DNA of 64,000 bases from Enoplolaimus lenunculus (GCA_030248215.1 JASANG010001602.1:62001-126000), one strand, 5' to 3'; shown: positions 12,001 through 23,263, numbered from the stretch's first letter. Notes: a model not told the origin generated them from the letters alone. Made by a program: numbers and translations.

Positions 12001-15000
12001 CAAGGATGAAAATGTCATTCAGTCAATCTACTAAAACAATTTCTTTTCAGATTAATTTTGAAGCAAAAATGTAAAAACTGAGAAAAACTTCGATTTCTGA
12101 TTTTCCCCCATTTTGTTTCGGATTAGGCGGCCTGCTCCAATGGATGCCCAAATCGGCGCCGCTCAAATATGCCCAACCCATTGAGGTAAACGCCCCACTT
12201 CCATACCTCTGCATAACAATGATCGTTTTAAAAATGACAGTTGCCAACTACATGAAAACATGTGTTCAGGATGCAATAAAGTACAATTAGGGTCAATATT
12301 GTCAAATGTATATAGCAACTATCATCAGTTAATAATAGGTTTTCGAACACACAAACATTACAATTGTGGTTTAAAACTGGTGCACGAGTAGAAGAGCAAA
12401 TCATACGCGAAAATTGTGCTCAATTTTGAGCCTCAGCATTTACTGGTTGGAAAGTTACAAGACCTGGTGATAGGTCATTTGAGAATAAGAGAGAAGATAA
12501 CTTGCCAAATGGTACAAATTATTCTGGTTAAAAAAGTTCGCAAAGCACTTCAATAGTTCAAGCCAATTTAAGTACTGTATAACACTTAGAAGACCAGTTG
12601 ATTACTGCGACAAACCAGTATCCAAGGCACGATATATTTGTGACACTACACTAAACATACGTACTTGAGCAGGCATCACTTCAGCGTTTGTACCAGACAC
12701 AGTAATCCCTGCACATAACATTGCACGATAATGGCTTTCAACAACGTCTCGGCCGTAAACTTTATTTGTTCCAACACCGCAATAATATGGTCCTGAAATT
12801 AGAGAATATCACGACAATTCGACGCGTCCGATAGCTCGTCGATTGACAACTTGTATAATCTGACATCTTGTCTACTCGACAATTTGTCGGTAATCATTTA
12901 TTATGTATAAATTTCGTAAGTATTTTTTTTCTGAACATGAAAAAAATGAATATAACATTTTACGAAATTGAATTTATATCTTTGTGACTTTGATACCATA
13001 GATGAGTTAATAATTTCCGTTGGTAAGAGCTGCGTATGAACGTAGCGAGAATTATGAAAACAGGGGAAATAAAAAATTCGAAAAGAAGTTTCTTGTATGA
13101 CAACCTGAAAAAGCTTCTGAAACCCATGTACAAAAATGCGAAACACGGATTTGACCTTTACTGTCTGGTTTCACTGAATTTCTGGAGAGACGTTCGAAAC
13201 TGAAATGCTGGCTAACAGCCCTATTGTTGTACAAGAGTAGAAATAGCAAATGTAGCGCGGGTAGTACTTTGTTGTGCAACTGACCTAACCTATGACCCCT
13301 GACATAAGTCAAACACGTAATAAGCGACAGTACAGCATTATTTTATGCAATATTTTTTAATCAATATTCCTAGTTTATAAGAATTGCACAAACACAAAAT
13401 ACTGCTGTACTTGGTCGCGCATACAGTGCCGGATCAGATAGGGGTAAGGGTTCCCCTCAAACTCCATTGTGGGTCCCACAAACTCGTGAGCGAAGCGATC
13501 TAGAAGCCAGACACATTTTAAAACTTCGACGGCTTTTGTTTCAACCGGTTAGAGTGACAGCCGCCAAATGGGGGTATGGGGGATGATGGTTGCTGCGGCC
13601 CTGTGCACTTACATACCGAAAATTATGTCCCAATACCGAAATTTGTATGCCCAGCGGCGGATCCAAAAATTTGCGGCGGGGGAACGGCTGGCAAAATTGT
13701 GAAACGCAATTTTTACTACTTGTCATATGTGTCAATTTTTTGAGGGGCAAAATTGTAAGGAACCATACCATTTTATCACAAGAAATGTTCTGACGGAAAT
13801 GGCGTACGCCCCACCTATCCACCCCGAATCCCCCCTCTGCGAACGCTGGCGCTAGTGTGTACGCTTTTTACCATTTTGAATATACCTTGTGGTCCAGGAT
13901 ATCCATGTTTTGGCCATCCAAGCGGCTGATTATCCCAATCCAACATTGTATACTCTTGTTCAATACCAAACCATGGATGGAAGGATTCCGCTTGTTCCAT
14001 TACTTTGGAACAAGTATTACGTTTATTCGTTGCTAAAAATATGCGTTTGTATTAATTTCACGAATAGAAAAAACATAATTTGAATTTTGGCTCTTGTCAC
14101 TCTATTTCTACATTTAAGATAAGGTTTAGGGTTACGCGCAAGCAGAGAAAAGTGTACAAGAGCCGATTTTTTCAGCATTTCACAACATTTTTGTGTCTTG
14201 CATGCTCGACATCATCTTAGCGTATATGTCGTAGGCCAATCTGCTATTCGGACCAATTGCTAATTGGTATTGGAAAATCTGTTATTTTATGTAATAGTAG
14301 TTTGGCCTGGGCTAATTTACAATTGAAATTGTGCACCAATCAGATTAAATTATTTTGTCAGTCGCAATGCGGATATCCACTTTGCTCAGAATAGTAGATT
14401 AGTCTGGGCCAATTAGTACGTAATAGCCCCAAAAAGCAATATCCTAAGCCAGTATTCTGATCAATTGCTAATTAACATAGGTCTGTGTGTTATTCGGTCA
14501 GGTCTGTAGTCAGCGTATCATGTAGAGAACGTTGAGAAATGGAAATATTTAAAAATTTCAAATGAGTTACAAGCAGAGCTACACGTTACCCGCGGGTACC
14601 CACAGGTACCAGCAGATAATATGCGGGTACGGTTTTGAATGCTCCTCATTAAAGTTGTTATACGTCACCAGCAAGTTGACCTGGCTACGGGCATAAGCAT
14701 ACACTTTACCTGTTGGAAGCTGTTCAAATGTATACGTTTCACACAGAACAAGTTTGTTTTTGCCACCCTGAAACGGATCTGGAAATAGTTGTACCGGATG
14801 TAGATACACATCGGAGTTGTGTCCGCTCGCTTGATCTGTACTTGAGCCATCAAAATCCCAGATTGGAACATCTATAATTATGATAAATAATAAAATTCCA
14901 GACGGAAATACATAAAAAAGAAAAGAAACATCGCCGGGGATTATTTAACAAAATATAATGAAAGATATAATGCACTTTTCAGGGGGGATGGGCCTAAATC

Positions 15001-15288
15001 TTTCAATCGAAGCATGCAACAAATTCGCATGACTCACAAGCGAGATTGAAATTGTTCTAGAGCATGGAAAATTCGACTCCGCTGCCTACTACGCCTTACT
15101 CTAGTTAAGTGCAATAAACTTAAACCACACGTACCCTTGATACTTTGCGGTTCAGACATCAACGTTCTGGTTTTCGATCTCAACGACTGTCCAGTGCCGT
15201 CAATCCAAATATACGTCGCTAATATTTTTGATCCTTGATCCAAAGTTAAAAATCGATTCATCGCACCAGAATTAAACTGATAAAACAT
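8971..15288 (-). CDS. GLUL: Glutamine synthetase, seven coding exons
   Basis: Class II (eukaryotic) glutamine synthetase: ATP-dependent ligation of ammonia to glutamate, normally a cytosolic decamer. Coding joins, 5' to 3' on the minus strand: 15288-15135, 14871-14710, 14032-13886, 12792-12665, 11582-11380, 10400-10202, 9057-8971. They total 1080 nt, a 359-residue protein plus TAA, close to the usual animal length. Every intron is GT-AG and every phase closes. Visible motifs: beta-grasp start YIWIDGTGQ (26-34), WDFDGSS (56-62), metal-binding EQEYT (E130, E132), [13 protein letters not shown] (E192, E199), the signature [17 protein letters not shown] (H249), RRLTGLHE (from R295), RIPR (R321, R324) and [14 protein letters not shown] (E335, R337). 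By family knowledge these are the metal, ATP and glutamate ligands, and all are kept. The ATG at 15288 is preceded by an in-frame TAA 12 nt upstream with no AG between; M10 is an alternative start. The C-terminal AIVYTTCLE has Y where vertebrate enzymes have R. 5' noncoding exons were not found. Confidence 0.95.
9074..9452. mobile_element. AAGCCCTATTCACAC inverted-repeat element plus shared flank, copy 2
   Basis: A close copy of 7836-8213 in the same orientation, in the last intron of glutamine synthetase. The element proper is 9174-9452, with ends TAAGCCCTATTCACACGTGG and CACGTGTGAATAGGGCTTTA, which pair well as inverted repeats. The shared flank begins 17 nt upstream of the terminal exon's first base. 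Confidence 0.8.
10202..10400 (-). CDS. GLUL: Glutamine synthetase exon 6 (part of 265 to 331)
   Basis: Encodes [29 protein letters not shown], then [15 protein letters not shown], with catalytic arginines. The acceptor is TTTTTCAG and the donor GTACGT; it ends in phase 0. A 1144-bp intron separates it from the last exon. Confidence 0.95.
11119..11165. mobile_element. One end of a GTAGTGACCCGAATAA repeat in intron 5
   Basis: TTGTAGTGACCCGAATAAGA followed by an AAAGGGGG run matches the termini at 25362 (inverted), 45704 and 58374. The other end was not located, so the extent is uncertain. Confidence 0.5.
11380..11582 (-). CDS. GLUL: Glutamine synthetase exon 5 (198 to part of 265)
   Basis: Encodes [18 protein letters not shown] through [17 protein letters not shown], the ATP-binding signature, ending [11 protein letters not shown]. 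The acceptor is TATTTCAG and the donor GTGAGT. The split codon GA|C gives D265. A 979-bp intron follows and contains one end of a GTAGTGACCCGAATAA repeat near 11119. Confidence 0.96.
12665..12792 (-). CDS. GLUL: Glutamine synthetase exon 4 (part of 155 to 197)
   Basis: Encodes [15 protein letters not shown] through [11 protein letters not shown]. It was found by matching the expected residues, as the frame has no long open run. The acceptor is AATTTCAG and the donor GTACGT; it ends in phase 0. A 1082-bp intron follows. Confidence 0.94.
13886..14032 (-). CDS. GLUL: Glutamine synthetase exon 3 (part of 106 to part of 155)
   Basis: Encodes [14 protein letters not shown] through the metal-binding EQEYT and [11 protein letters not shown]. 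The acceptor TTTTTAG ends at 14033 and the donor is GTATAT after 13886. The split codon G|GA gives G155. The following 1093-bp intron holds several repeat fragments (for example near 13430 and 13655). Confidence 0.95.
14710..14871 (-). CDS. GLUL: Glutamine synthetase exon 2 (part of 52 to part of 106)
   Basis: Encodes [13 protein letters not shown] through [11 protein letters not shown], which includes the family's DGSS signature. The acceptor is TATAG just before 14871 and the donor is GTAAAG after 14710. The split codon G|CA gives A106. A 677-bp intron follows. Confidence 0.95.
15135..15288 (-). CDS. GLUL: Glutamine synthetase exon 1 (residues 1-51, part of 52)
   Basis: Encodes the N-terminal beta-grasp segment with YIWIDGTGQ and SKTRTL. 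It ends in phase 1 at a GTACGT donor (15134-15129). A following 263-bp intron separates it from exon 2; the split codon G|AT gives D52. Confidence 0.92.
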
Positions 15289-16134
15289 GGTTAAAAATTA
15301 CGTTTTGGGTAATAATGTTAACAACCTGTGAATTTAAAAAAAAACATTTTCACTTATTTTCTGGGCATCGAAATTAAACACGTCTTGAAATTAACTGCAG
15401 GGGTTGAGGGAACTCAGCGCGGTCTGAAAAAAAATTAAAGTTCCTTAGAAATAACTTAACGCATGTTGAGCTGGCTACGATCATGGCACTTCGTCTGACC
15501 AAGAGTCAATAATGACTATTTTTACAACAGTGTCAACTGGGTACATTCTGTGTATAAAACAATGAATATACCTAGCGCGCTTTGCGGTTTTGGCCTAAAC
15601 CGCTCTCCACCCCTACTTTTACCGGTGGGCTACAAATGGTGCGAACTCGTTACTGTTAAAGCAAGTTTATTGGTACTGCATGTGATATCGACCACACCAC
15701 TGAATACAACGGGGTACGGCGAAAACCCAACGCGTGCTGGTACAGTTAGTACCATGCACAACCCAGGTAACTGCATAGCTTTATCAAGGAGTACTATCAA
15801 TTCTTGATCCGACTAATGAGTTTAGTCAAAACTGTGTTCAGCGCCCCTGCTGGGAGTTCCTGATTGGAGAACAGTGCCTGGATTAGAGAAGGGCCTAACA
15901 TTTGAACAAATAAAATCAACTTTTAAAACTCAGCTGGATCCGCAAGTTAAGTGTTCTAAACATTTTCAATAAAAATATGTGTCTCGCGTCCCGTTTAGTG
16001 TGTAAAACATGAACAAATGTCAACGTTATTCAAGATGGTACAAAATTAAACCGTTTTAATTCAAAAACTGTGTAGTTCACAGTTGGCAAGGTGCAACAAA
16101 AGGCATGAGAGTCTGGGTTCTAGTAATTGTTAAC
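15289..16134. other. Upstream region of glutamine synthetase
   Basis: The promoter and any 5' noncoding exon should lie in or beyond this stretch, but I see no convincing TATA box or initiator. The plus frame at 15550-15807 is not recognised. Confidence 0.35.
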
Positions 16135-16894
16135 AGGACACTCAAAAATTCGACGGTGCTAACGTTGTTCCCGTCCGAATTGTCCAGTGCTGCGGTAAGG
16201 AACTCGCCGACAGTCGACTTGTGAATTACAGTCGATTAACAGAAGGGTAAACGTTTTGAAACATTTTTGACCGGGTTTTATTTGTCAGGACACTCAAAAA
16301 TTCGACGGTGCTAACGTTGTTCCCGTCCGAATTGTCCAGTGCTGCGGTAATGAACTCGCCGACAGTCGACTTGTGAATTACAGTCGATTAACAGAAGGGT
16401 AAACGTTTTGAAACATTTTTGACCGGGTTTTATTTGTCAGGGCACTCAAAAATTCGACGGTGCTAACGTTGTTCCCGTCCGAATTGTCCAGTGCTGCGGT
16501 AAGGAACTCGCCGACAGTCGACTTGTGAATTACAGTCGATTAACAGAAGGGTAAACGTTTTGAAACATTTTTGACCGGGTTTTATTTGTCAGGACACTCA
16601 AAAATTCGACGGTGCTAACGTTGTTCCCGTCCGAATTGTCCAGTGCTGCGGTAAGGAACTCGCCGACAGTCGACTTGTGAATTACAGTCGATTAACAGAA
16701 GGGTAAACGTTTTGAAACATTTTTGACCGGGTTTTATTTGTCAGGACACTCAAAAATTCGACGGTGCTAACGTTGTTCCCGTCCGAATTGTCCAGTGCTG
16801 CGGTAAGGAACTCGCCGACAGTCGACTTGTGAATTACAGTCGATTAACAGAAGGGTAAACGTTTTGAAACATTTTTGACGGGGTTTTATTTGTC
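16135..16894. repeat. Satellite-like array, five 152-bp units
   Basis: Units start at 16135, 16287, 16439, 16591 and 16743. Each begins AGGACACTCAAAAATTCGAC (third unit AGGGCACTC) and ends GGGTTTTATTTGTC. Only a handful of substitutions separate the units, for example AAGG to AATG in unit 2 and GACC to GACG in unit 5. Each contains GTCGAC and a dyad around CGACAGTCGACTTGTG. Five exact-length units imply recent amplification. No open frame crosses the array. Confidence 0.95.
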
Positions 16895-17255
16895 ACCAGT
16901 TACAACAAATCAATGTTATTTTTATGGTCAACAAAAAACGAATGGAATATATTCATGTAAATAAATAAAAACCTTGTTGATATTTTGCTTCACGTTATAA
17001 AAAATACAAATATTAAGTGTACCATAAAGCATGGAACCGATAGGCATGAGACAACAACCAATGCTTTGAAGCATAGCGAGCGATCCTTGATACATGCAGC
17101 CTAGTATTTTCAGTTTGGTAGCCAGTAGAAGCAGCGCAACGTGTAATTCAGATTCAATAGATATATTTTGGCTTTTTGTAGAAATGTTTCAATCGCGCTT
17201 AAAATTCATTAAATCAACGCTTGTCAATCGTCAAAATTGTACTCTTCGTAGCATG
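16895..17255. other. Non-coding, no gene recognised
   Basis: AT-rich spacer between the 152-bp array and the next element. Confidence 0.4.
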
Positions 17256-17409
17256 GGCCCATGTAAATATCAGGGGCGGATAGTTTTTCTGTGGGACAAA
17301 AATACAGTAAGCTTAAGCTTTCGACTAATTTGTTGCATGGCTTAGGCTTAGGCTTCGGCTTAACAATTTGCATATAAATACTGTTTCGCCCCTGTTGTTT
17401 GCATTGGCC
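17256..17409. mobile_element. TTAGGC-rich inverted-repeat element, complete copy
   Basis: About 154 bp. The left end is GGCCCATGTAAATATCAGGG, the right end CGCCCCTGTTGTTTGCATTG then GCC, which pair as imperfect inverted repeats. The interior has AAGCTTAAGCTTT and GGCTTAGGCTTAGGC hexamers. Other copies lie at 18333, 23264, 25515, 40036, 42870, 46970 and 53338. It is non-coding. Confidence 0.75.
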
Positions 17410-18332
17410 GTAACATGTGAAGCTGGCTACGAGTTTGAGTATTTTTAACACCCTTACACAATCAAAAGAGCAAACTTTTGATGCAGTCTCGGGGTTACCA
17501 CTGCACTACTCAACTTTGGGGGTTTACAGGTTCGTGATTAAACTAACCGATGAAAGTAAGCATCCACAAGAGTTGAGGGAATTATGCGCCTTGGGCACAA
17601 TTCAGCTTAACCATGGTGTCGTTCATGCTCATTTGGGTTATAGATCGCTTCGATATTGAGGCTTTTTTCGCTATAAAATAACGCCCACCTGCGTATATGG
17701 TCTCTCTTTTATGGAGTTGCTGCGTATTTAGATAATATATTTACGGGGGACCCATGCTACGGGTTGAGGGCTCAGGCCCGTAATCAGCTCACCTTGCTCG
17801 GGGGCTAAATGTTCAACAGGGCTTAACCTTAGCAAAGGCGTACTCTTAACCAAGAATTCATTTCGTGTGACCATCACCATGATACTTTTAACCTTTCTGA
17901 AAGTGCACTATTTCATGTGTCGAAAGAAATTTAAGCAGGGGATGTATCCTTCTTATCCCTTCTCTTGTCTAGATACTCATGACCCTTAAGACTTCACAAC
18001 TAATAGCTGATCCTTTACAGATAACAAATCCATTAACGTCCAAACAGTAACAAATGTAACTGAAACGTAAAACTGGTGATTATGCCTGTTAATTTGCATA
18101 CGTTTTGCAGCTAACAAGATACTGCGCGACTAACGTAAAAAGTTAATTTTTAAAATATTAATAATATCCGGTATGAATAACGATAACCTTGCGTAGAAAC
18201 CAGATCTTCAGTCATTTTCAGGTCAAATGTCTTAATACAAAATTGACTAATTGCCGATTTTGTGCTGCACTTATATAGAAACACTACACATGATATGTTA
18301 ATTTTTGACTAAAGTGGTTGCAAAAAATGAAA
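17410..18332. other. Non-coding; one partial repeat
   Basis: At 17773-17820 the left end of the CAGGCCCGTAGCC family appears (CAGGCCCGTAATCAGCTCAC), without a right end. The plus frame at 17417-17659 has no recognisable domain. Confidence 0.4.
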
Positions 18333-18476
18333 ACAGCGTCGGATAGTTTAAGCTCTAGAGATACTTTTTTGATAAGGCTTAGGCTTAGGCTTAGGAATAG
18401 ACTCATCCTTACGCTTAGGCTTCGACTTAGAAATACGCTTATATTACTGTTCCGGCCCTGTTCTATACATTGGCCC
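18333..18476. mobile_element. TTAGGC-rich element, left end degenerate
   Basis: Carries AAGGCTTAGGCTTAGGCTTA hexamers and the right end TCCGGCCCTGTTCTATACAT then TGGCCC. The left inverted repeat is not intact. Confidence 0.65.
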
Positions 18477-20929
18477 AAAAATGAACAAATAAGGAGAATG
18501 TTTTCGCAATTTCGCATTCTGAATATGTAGGCGGAGTCCAAAAATGCTCAGTATACATTGGCAGTGAAGACACCAGAGGTCGAAGCGAGCAACAAGCCAA
18601 ACGCAATTTTAGTACAAGATATGTTAAAACATAAGAAAGTTTTTGATTCTTGTTGGAAAACATGCCTTGTAGAATGAACTCATGACAAGCTCAACAGTGC
18701 AAAATAATTTCAAAATGACTATTATTCGTGAACGATGCCTGGGATTAATTTTAATAACTTCGGAAGGCTTAAAACCATGCTCCTGAACGTATTGAATATA
18801 TATAAGCCTAAAGCATGATCTATTGCTGCACTGAAAAATAACGCACACTGTTGATATTATAATATTGATCAAACTAAAGCAATTAAAGCTTTATTTTGCA
18901 AAAAAATAGTATCCTTAGATGATGATGCATCCGCGTTCACAACAGCAATATCTAATTTAAAATTTAATCACAGCGAAAAGTTATCGAAATTTTAAACCAA
19001 AAACAAACGTTGCCAACGGCAATTCAGATGCTAAACTCAAAATACAACAGTTATACAGAGAAAAACTATTTCAGCTTAAAAAACAAAATATATATATTCA
19101 ACGAAAACAATCGAAATTATTAGAAAATTTGTAAAAAAAATAATAAAATTTGTTGGTGGCTGGCACGAGAAAAAAATGATGTAAACATGTGACAAAACAC
19201 AATATTTAACGTTTATTTATATACATTCAAGACAAAAATTAATCTTTTCAAAAACGAAAACACCAAGAAATAACTGGAATAATTTGGTTTTGTTCCATTT
19301 TGTTTACCAGTGAATTTTGAAATTCGCACAGTCCTGCAACTAGAGTGGGCGAAGTGGGTGCCGCCCCGCCAACCCACTGCTCTGTCGTTTTTGCGCTGGT
19401 TGACACGTTCAACTAAAAAGAATGCTATGTTAGAAAAAAATTTCTCGCACACGCAAATCCTTGTGCTCACTGTTTGCAAACGATTTCTAGCTTACTTAAC
19501 AAAATTCGCAAAATATTCAAAACTAAGGCAATCATGTGTCAACCAGAAAAGGACGACGGGCAATAGCCCCCATAAGCCATAGGCACTAGCGGATCCAAGG
19601 GTTGATTTGTCCGTTAAAATTTTTTGCGAAAAAAAATACAATTTTTGCGCTCACACATTTTTTTGTGATAAAATTATTTTCAAGACAACAGAAATTTAAT
19701 ACACTGAAAGATTAAAAATAGGATTGATGAAAATAAGGGGAACCACTACGAGTTTTATTTTGGGGTCTACCTTTCAGCAATTGCTTTCTAAAAAATCTAA
19801 TCTTTGGCAAACTGGTGATAAAATTGCTGAAACAGTTACCTATTTAAAAATACAGAATCGCTTGAAAATAGTATTAAATTATTAAGTTTTGCATTTAAGA
19901 CGATTGTAAAAACTGCTAACAATAGACACGGTGTCTAGGCCGTCTCAATAACAAAACAACTGTTAATTAGCTTTAAAATATAAACTTCTCTGTAAAATTA
20001 GTACCCCGCCAAATAAACTGCTAAATAATAGAGACGGCTTCCACGCCGTCTTAAAAACATTTACGTAAAAACTGCAAGATGGTCAACAAACATTTTTTTA
20101 TGTTTCAAAATATTAAAAAACTTTCAAATTACAGAAACTCAGGATAGAGCTGGTTGTAATATGTTGGCATCACGTTTTGTTTTGATTCCGGCATAAAAAT
20201 AAGGTTTAATAAGTGCAATTATAGGTTTTTGGCTACCTTCGGTATTTAATCATTTATCGAATCGTTTGGGACTTGAATACAGCAGCGCCCAGCAAAAATA
20301 CATTAATTAAACGCCAATGGCAGCTCTGGTTTAACAGTTATACAATGTATAAAAGCCAAAATAGAACATAAGCTGGTGAATTATAATCAACAGCTGATGA
20401 TCAAAGCATTATTATTAAAATTTTGTCGAAAACATTGTTTTTCATAATTTCAGACAAAAAATCGTTTATTTACGCCTGAATTAAGTGATACCAGTAGCGA
20501 GTGCTATTAATTAACTTCCGTGCAAAATTATTAAGTCTGCAGGTCAGACTGAGGCATTCAAAATAATGTTTCTGGAGAACACCCGAAATTTAGTCATACA
20601 ATGTTGAACAATGACTACTTATTAAAATTTGAATGGTCATCGATAACTTTTGAACCAGAGACGCTGCATTTTTAATAATGGCATCGTTGCGCTCAGCGTG
20701 TCAATATTCATAGAGTAAGGTATTTTTTCAAATAAGCATACGCTTATCCACAACGTTAAAGTTTTTGACCTTTAAATAAATGTTACGGTTCAACTTTGTT
20801 AGCATAGTTATAACGAATATAGTTAGATTCGTGTTATGGACTTTAATACTGGTCTCCTTTGCTATTTTAGGTCTTCCATATTGCCGTTTGATGTATAAAA
20901 AGAACCTAATCAGGTAGGTATTAATCGCC
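18477..20929. other. Non-coding, scattered repeat fragments
   Basis: About 18530-18660 and 19585 show decayed GGCGGATCC/GCGGATCC ends of the hAT-like family with an AAGCCAAACGCAATTTTAGT interior motif. No gene recognised; frames at 19213-19582 lack any known domain. Confidence 0.4.
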
Positions 20930-21560
20930 AAGTCAACCAATCAATTTTTAATTCCTTCCCATGTCGCAAAGCTCTGACCGTTGGTGTAGCCAGTATTGAA
21001 CGAAACTTTTGATGCATCAACGGACGACCGATCCAAATCAATCAATCAATTTTTAATTTCTTCCCAGGTCTCAAGGCTTTGACCGTTGATGTGGCCAGTA
21101 TTGAACGACACTTTTGATGCATCAACGGACGACCGATCCAAATCAACCAATCAATTTTTAATTTCTTCCCAGATCTCAAGGCTTTGACCGTTGGTGTGGC
21201 CAGTATTGAACGAAACTTTCGATGCATCAACGGACGACCGATCCAAATCAACCAATCAATTTTTAATTTCTTCCCTGGTCTCAAGGCTTTGACCGTTGGT
21301 GTGGCCAGTATTGAACGAAACTTTCGATGCATCAACGGACGACCGATCCAAATCAACCAATCAATTTTAATTTCTTCCCAGGTCTCAAGGCTTTGACCGT
21401 TGATGTTGCCAGTATTGAATGACACTTTTGATGCATCAACGGACGACCGATCCAAATCAACCAATCAATGTTTGAATTTCTTCCCAGGTCTCAAGGTTCT
21501 GACCATTGGTGTGCCCAGCATTGAACGAAACTTTCGATGCATCAATGGCGGACGACCGAT
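20930..21560. repeat. Minisatellite, six ~105-bp units
   Basis: The GACCGTTGRTG motif recurs at 20976, 21081, 21186, 21291, 21395 and 21501, spacings 105, 105, 105, 104 and 106. Each unit includes GATGCATCAACGGACGACCG and ATCAACCAATCAATTTTTAA. Because 105 is a multiple of three, open frames run across units on both strands; the minus frame at 21042-21464 repeats a 35-residue block starting KIDWLIWIGRPLMHRKFRSI. The 104-bp unit shifts frame, so a real protein is unlikely. Confidence 0.92.
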
Positions 21561-22663
21561 GTTGAAGTCGAACTCTCAGTTCAATGGGTAACCAGGTGCA
21601 GGTTTGCAGCAGGGCAACTGTTTAGCTGCACAAATGTGCTGCAATAGCACACAGACAACATGTATTCATTCTGTGATCAAAGGGTTTCAATTAAAATTTA
21701 TAATCAAAGCTGCATTTTGTCAACATCGAAACAGCGTATCAGTCAAAATTATTAACGATAAAAATGCTAATCTGTGCTAGCAGCGATACATAATTTAAGA
21801 GTTCTACTTATGTACAATTAGCTTCACTTTTACCGCTTACCACGTTAACTTTATAGTTAAATTTTGCAATTGATCTCACGTTAGATGTAAGTGCACTGCA
21901 AGTTTGGGCTCTTGCAACAAGTATTTTCGGCAAGCAAACTTGTGCACGTAATCCTTTGGATTTAGCTGTCAGTGAAGACACAGTCATCGACCAAAGGCGG
22001 TGACAAAACGTTAAATCTCAACACATTTTGCTTTCTGTTGGTCCCGTTTGGTGATCAGACTTTTTACACCTTCCCATGAGTATCGCCACACGTAAAATTT
22101 TAAACGTAAATTGACGAAGTAAAAAACTTCGCGAGCAAGCGAGCAGATGCCAGGAGTTATTTTAGAGTTAGAAGAAATCAAATGTCGTAAACACTACTTA
22201 ACATAATTATAACCGAAGCACATCTCGACTGAAAAAATCGAGAAACGACCCGCCTCGTTTTGAAAACGGGAGGATCATGTATCCCGGCTCCGTCCCCTGT
22301 TCCTGCACATACACAGTCCATATGTGGCTACAAGGTAGCGGACGTCTAAATGTATGAAGGATACTATACGGATGACAATCCATTCATTTGTTGGAACCGG
22401 CCGTTGCATGTGCACGCTCTCGGGTCACGGTATAATTCTTCCTCCAGTAAAATGCCCATATGTACGTGAAAACTATTAAACTCAACATCGTGGAACGATT
22501 AATCTGGTGCAATCCAAACACGGAAAAATTAACTGAACACAGGCAGCATTTTATATAGCGACTTTCGTTAAACTTCTTATGAAAGAAATTGTTAAACCGG
22601 CATGTGGAAAAACATTAAACCGGTAAAATTATTCCGGTGAAACAACTAAACGGTTGCTTGAAT
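21561..22663. other. Non-coding, no gene recognised
   Basis: Around 21880-21960 there are paired GCAAGTTTGGGCTCTTGC and AAGCAAACTTGTGCACG segments resembling ends of the 7936 family. Otherwise nothing. Confidence 0.4.
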
Positions 22664-23074
22664 TTAACTCGTGACATCGGCGTTATTTGAAAATATTTGT
22701 CCTGAATGGCTGGATCCATCATCGCTCGCGATGTCAATAACACCAAAAAACACCAAACTTAGCGCTTGCTGCTGCCTTGACAACGCATTTCTACTGCAAT
22801 CTATGTTTTGTTGAAAAATACGACACAAGATTTGTTGTTGTTGACATCTCCGTCTTTGCCGTAATTTTCTTCGAGACTCTTCAACAGTTGTTTTTCGCAA
22901 AAATACAACTAATTTTCTGATGCTTAAAAAAACGAGAAAGTAAACAGAAAACATGGCTTTTATACACTTTTTTGTCTTAAAAATTAGCGTTGTGTACAGT
23001 TTAAAAACTATTACCACAATCAAGAGTAAAGTGGTCTTACTGGTAGCAGATGTTAATAGTGCGAGCACTGGCAC
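22664..23074 (-). CDS. Unrecognised 136-residue open frame, possible membrane-anchored exon
   Basis: One of the longest open frames outside repeats. The N-terminus has a hydrophobic stretch (about 16-32, LLLIVVIVFKLYTTLIF) and a second at about 43-60 (SVYFLVFLSIRKLVVFL). A basic, glutamine-rich segment follows (RKLRQRRRCQQQQ, about 70-82), then an acidic SDDGSSHSG tail. This order resembles a short membrane-anchored protein, but it matches no family I know. It may equally be a chance frame in non-coding DNA, and no splice evidence was found. Confidence 0.2.
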   Translation of the reverse strand: MPVLALLTSATSKTTLLLIVVIVFKLYTTLIFKTKKCIKAMFSVYFLVFLSIRKLVVFLRKTTVEESRRKLRQRRRCQQQQILCRIFQQNIDCSRNALSRQQQALSLVFFGVIDIASDDGSSHSGQIFSNNADVTS

Positions 23075-23263
23075 GATTCAATTCGCCTTCATACCAACAC
23101 AGGCCTTGATGTAGTAACAGCGATTTAAAACCTAAATTTTTTGTTATGATTTAGTACTAAAATCACACGTGGATTTTCGAGCGGTTCGCTCACGAACCTT
23201 TTTGCTGTATATAACCTCACCGTCAGAAACTTGTAACTTTCGATCCGACACTGATACAATAGT

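Noticed and set aside
12047-12247. GC-richer minus-strand frame in intron 4 of glutamine synthetase as an extra exon
   Set aside because: The flanking exons join in perfect phase and match the family without any insertion here.
21042-21464. 140-codon minus-strand frame as a repeat protein gene
   Set aside because: It is explained by the 105-bp minisatellite; the frame shifts between units and the same region is open on the other strand.
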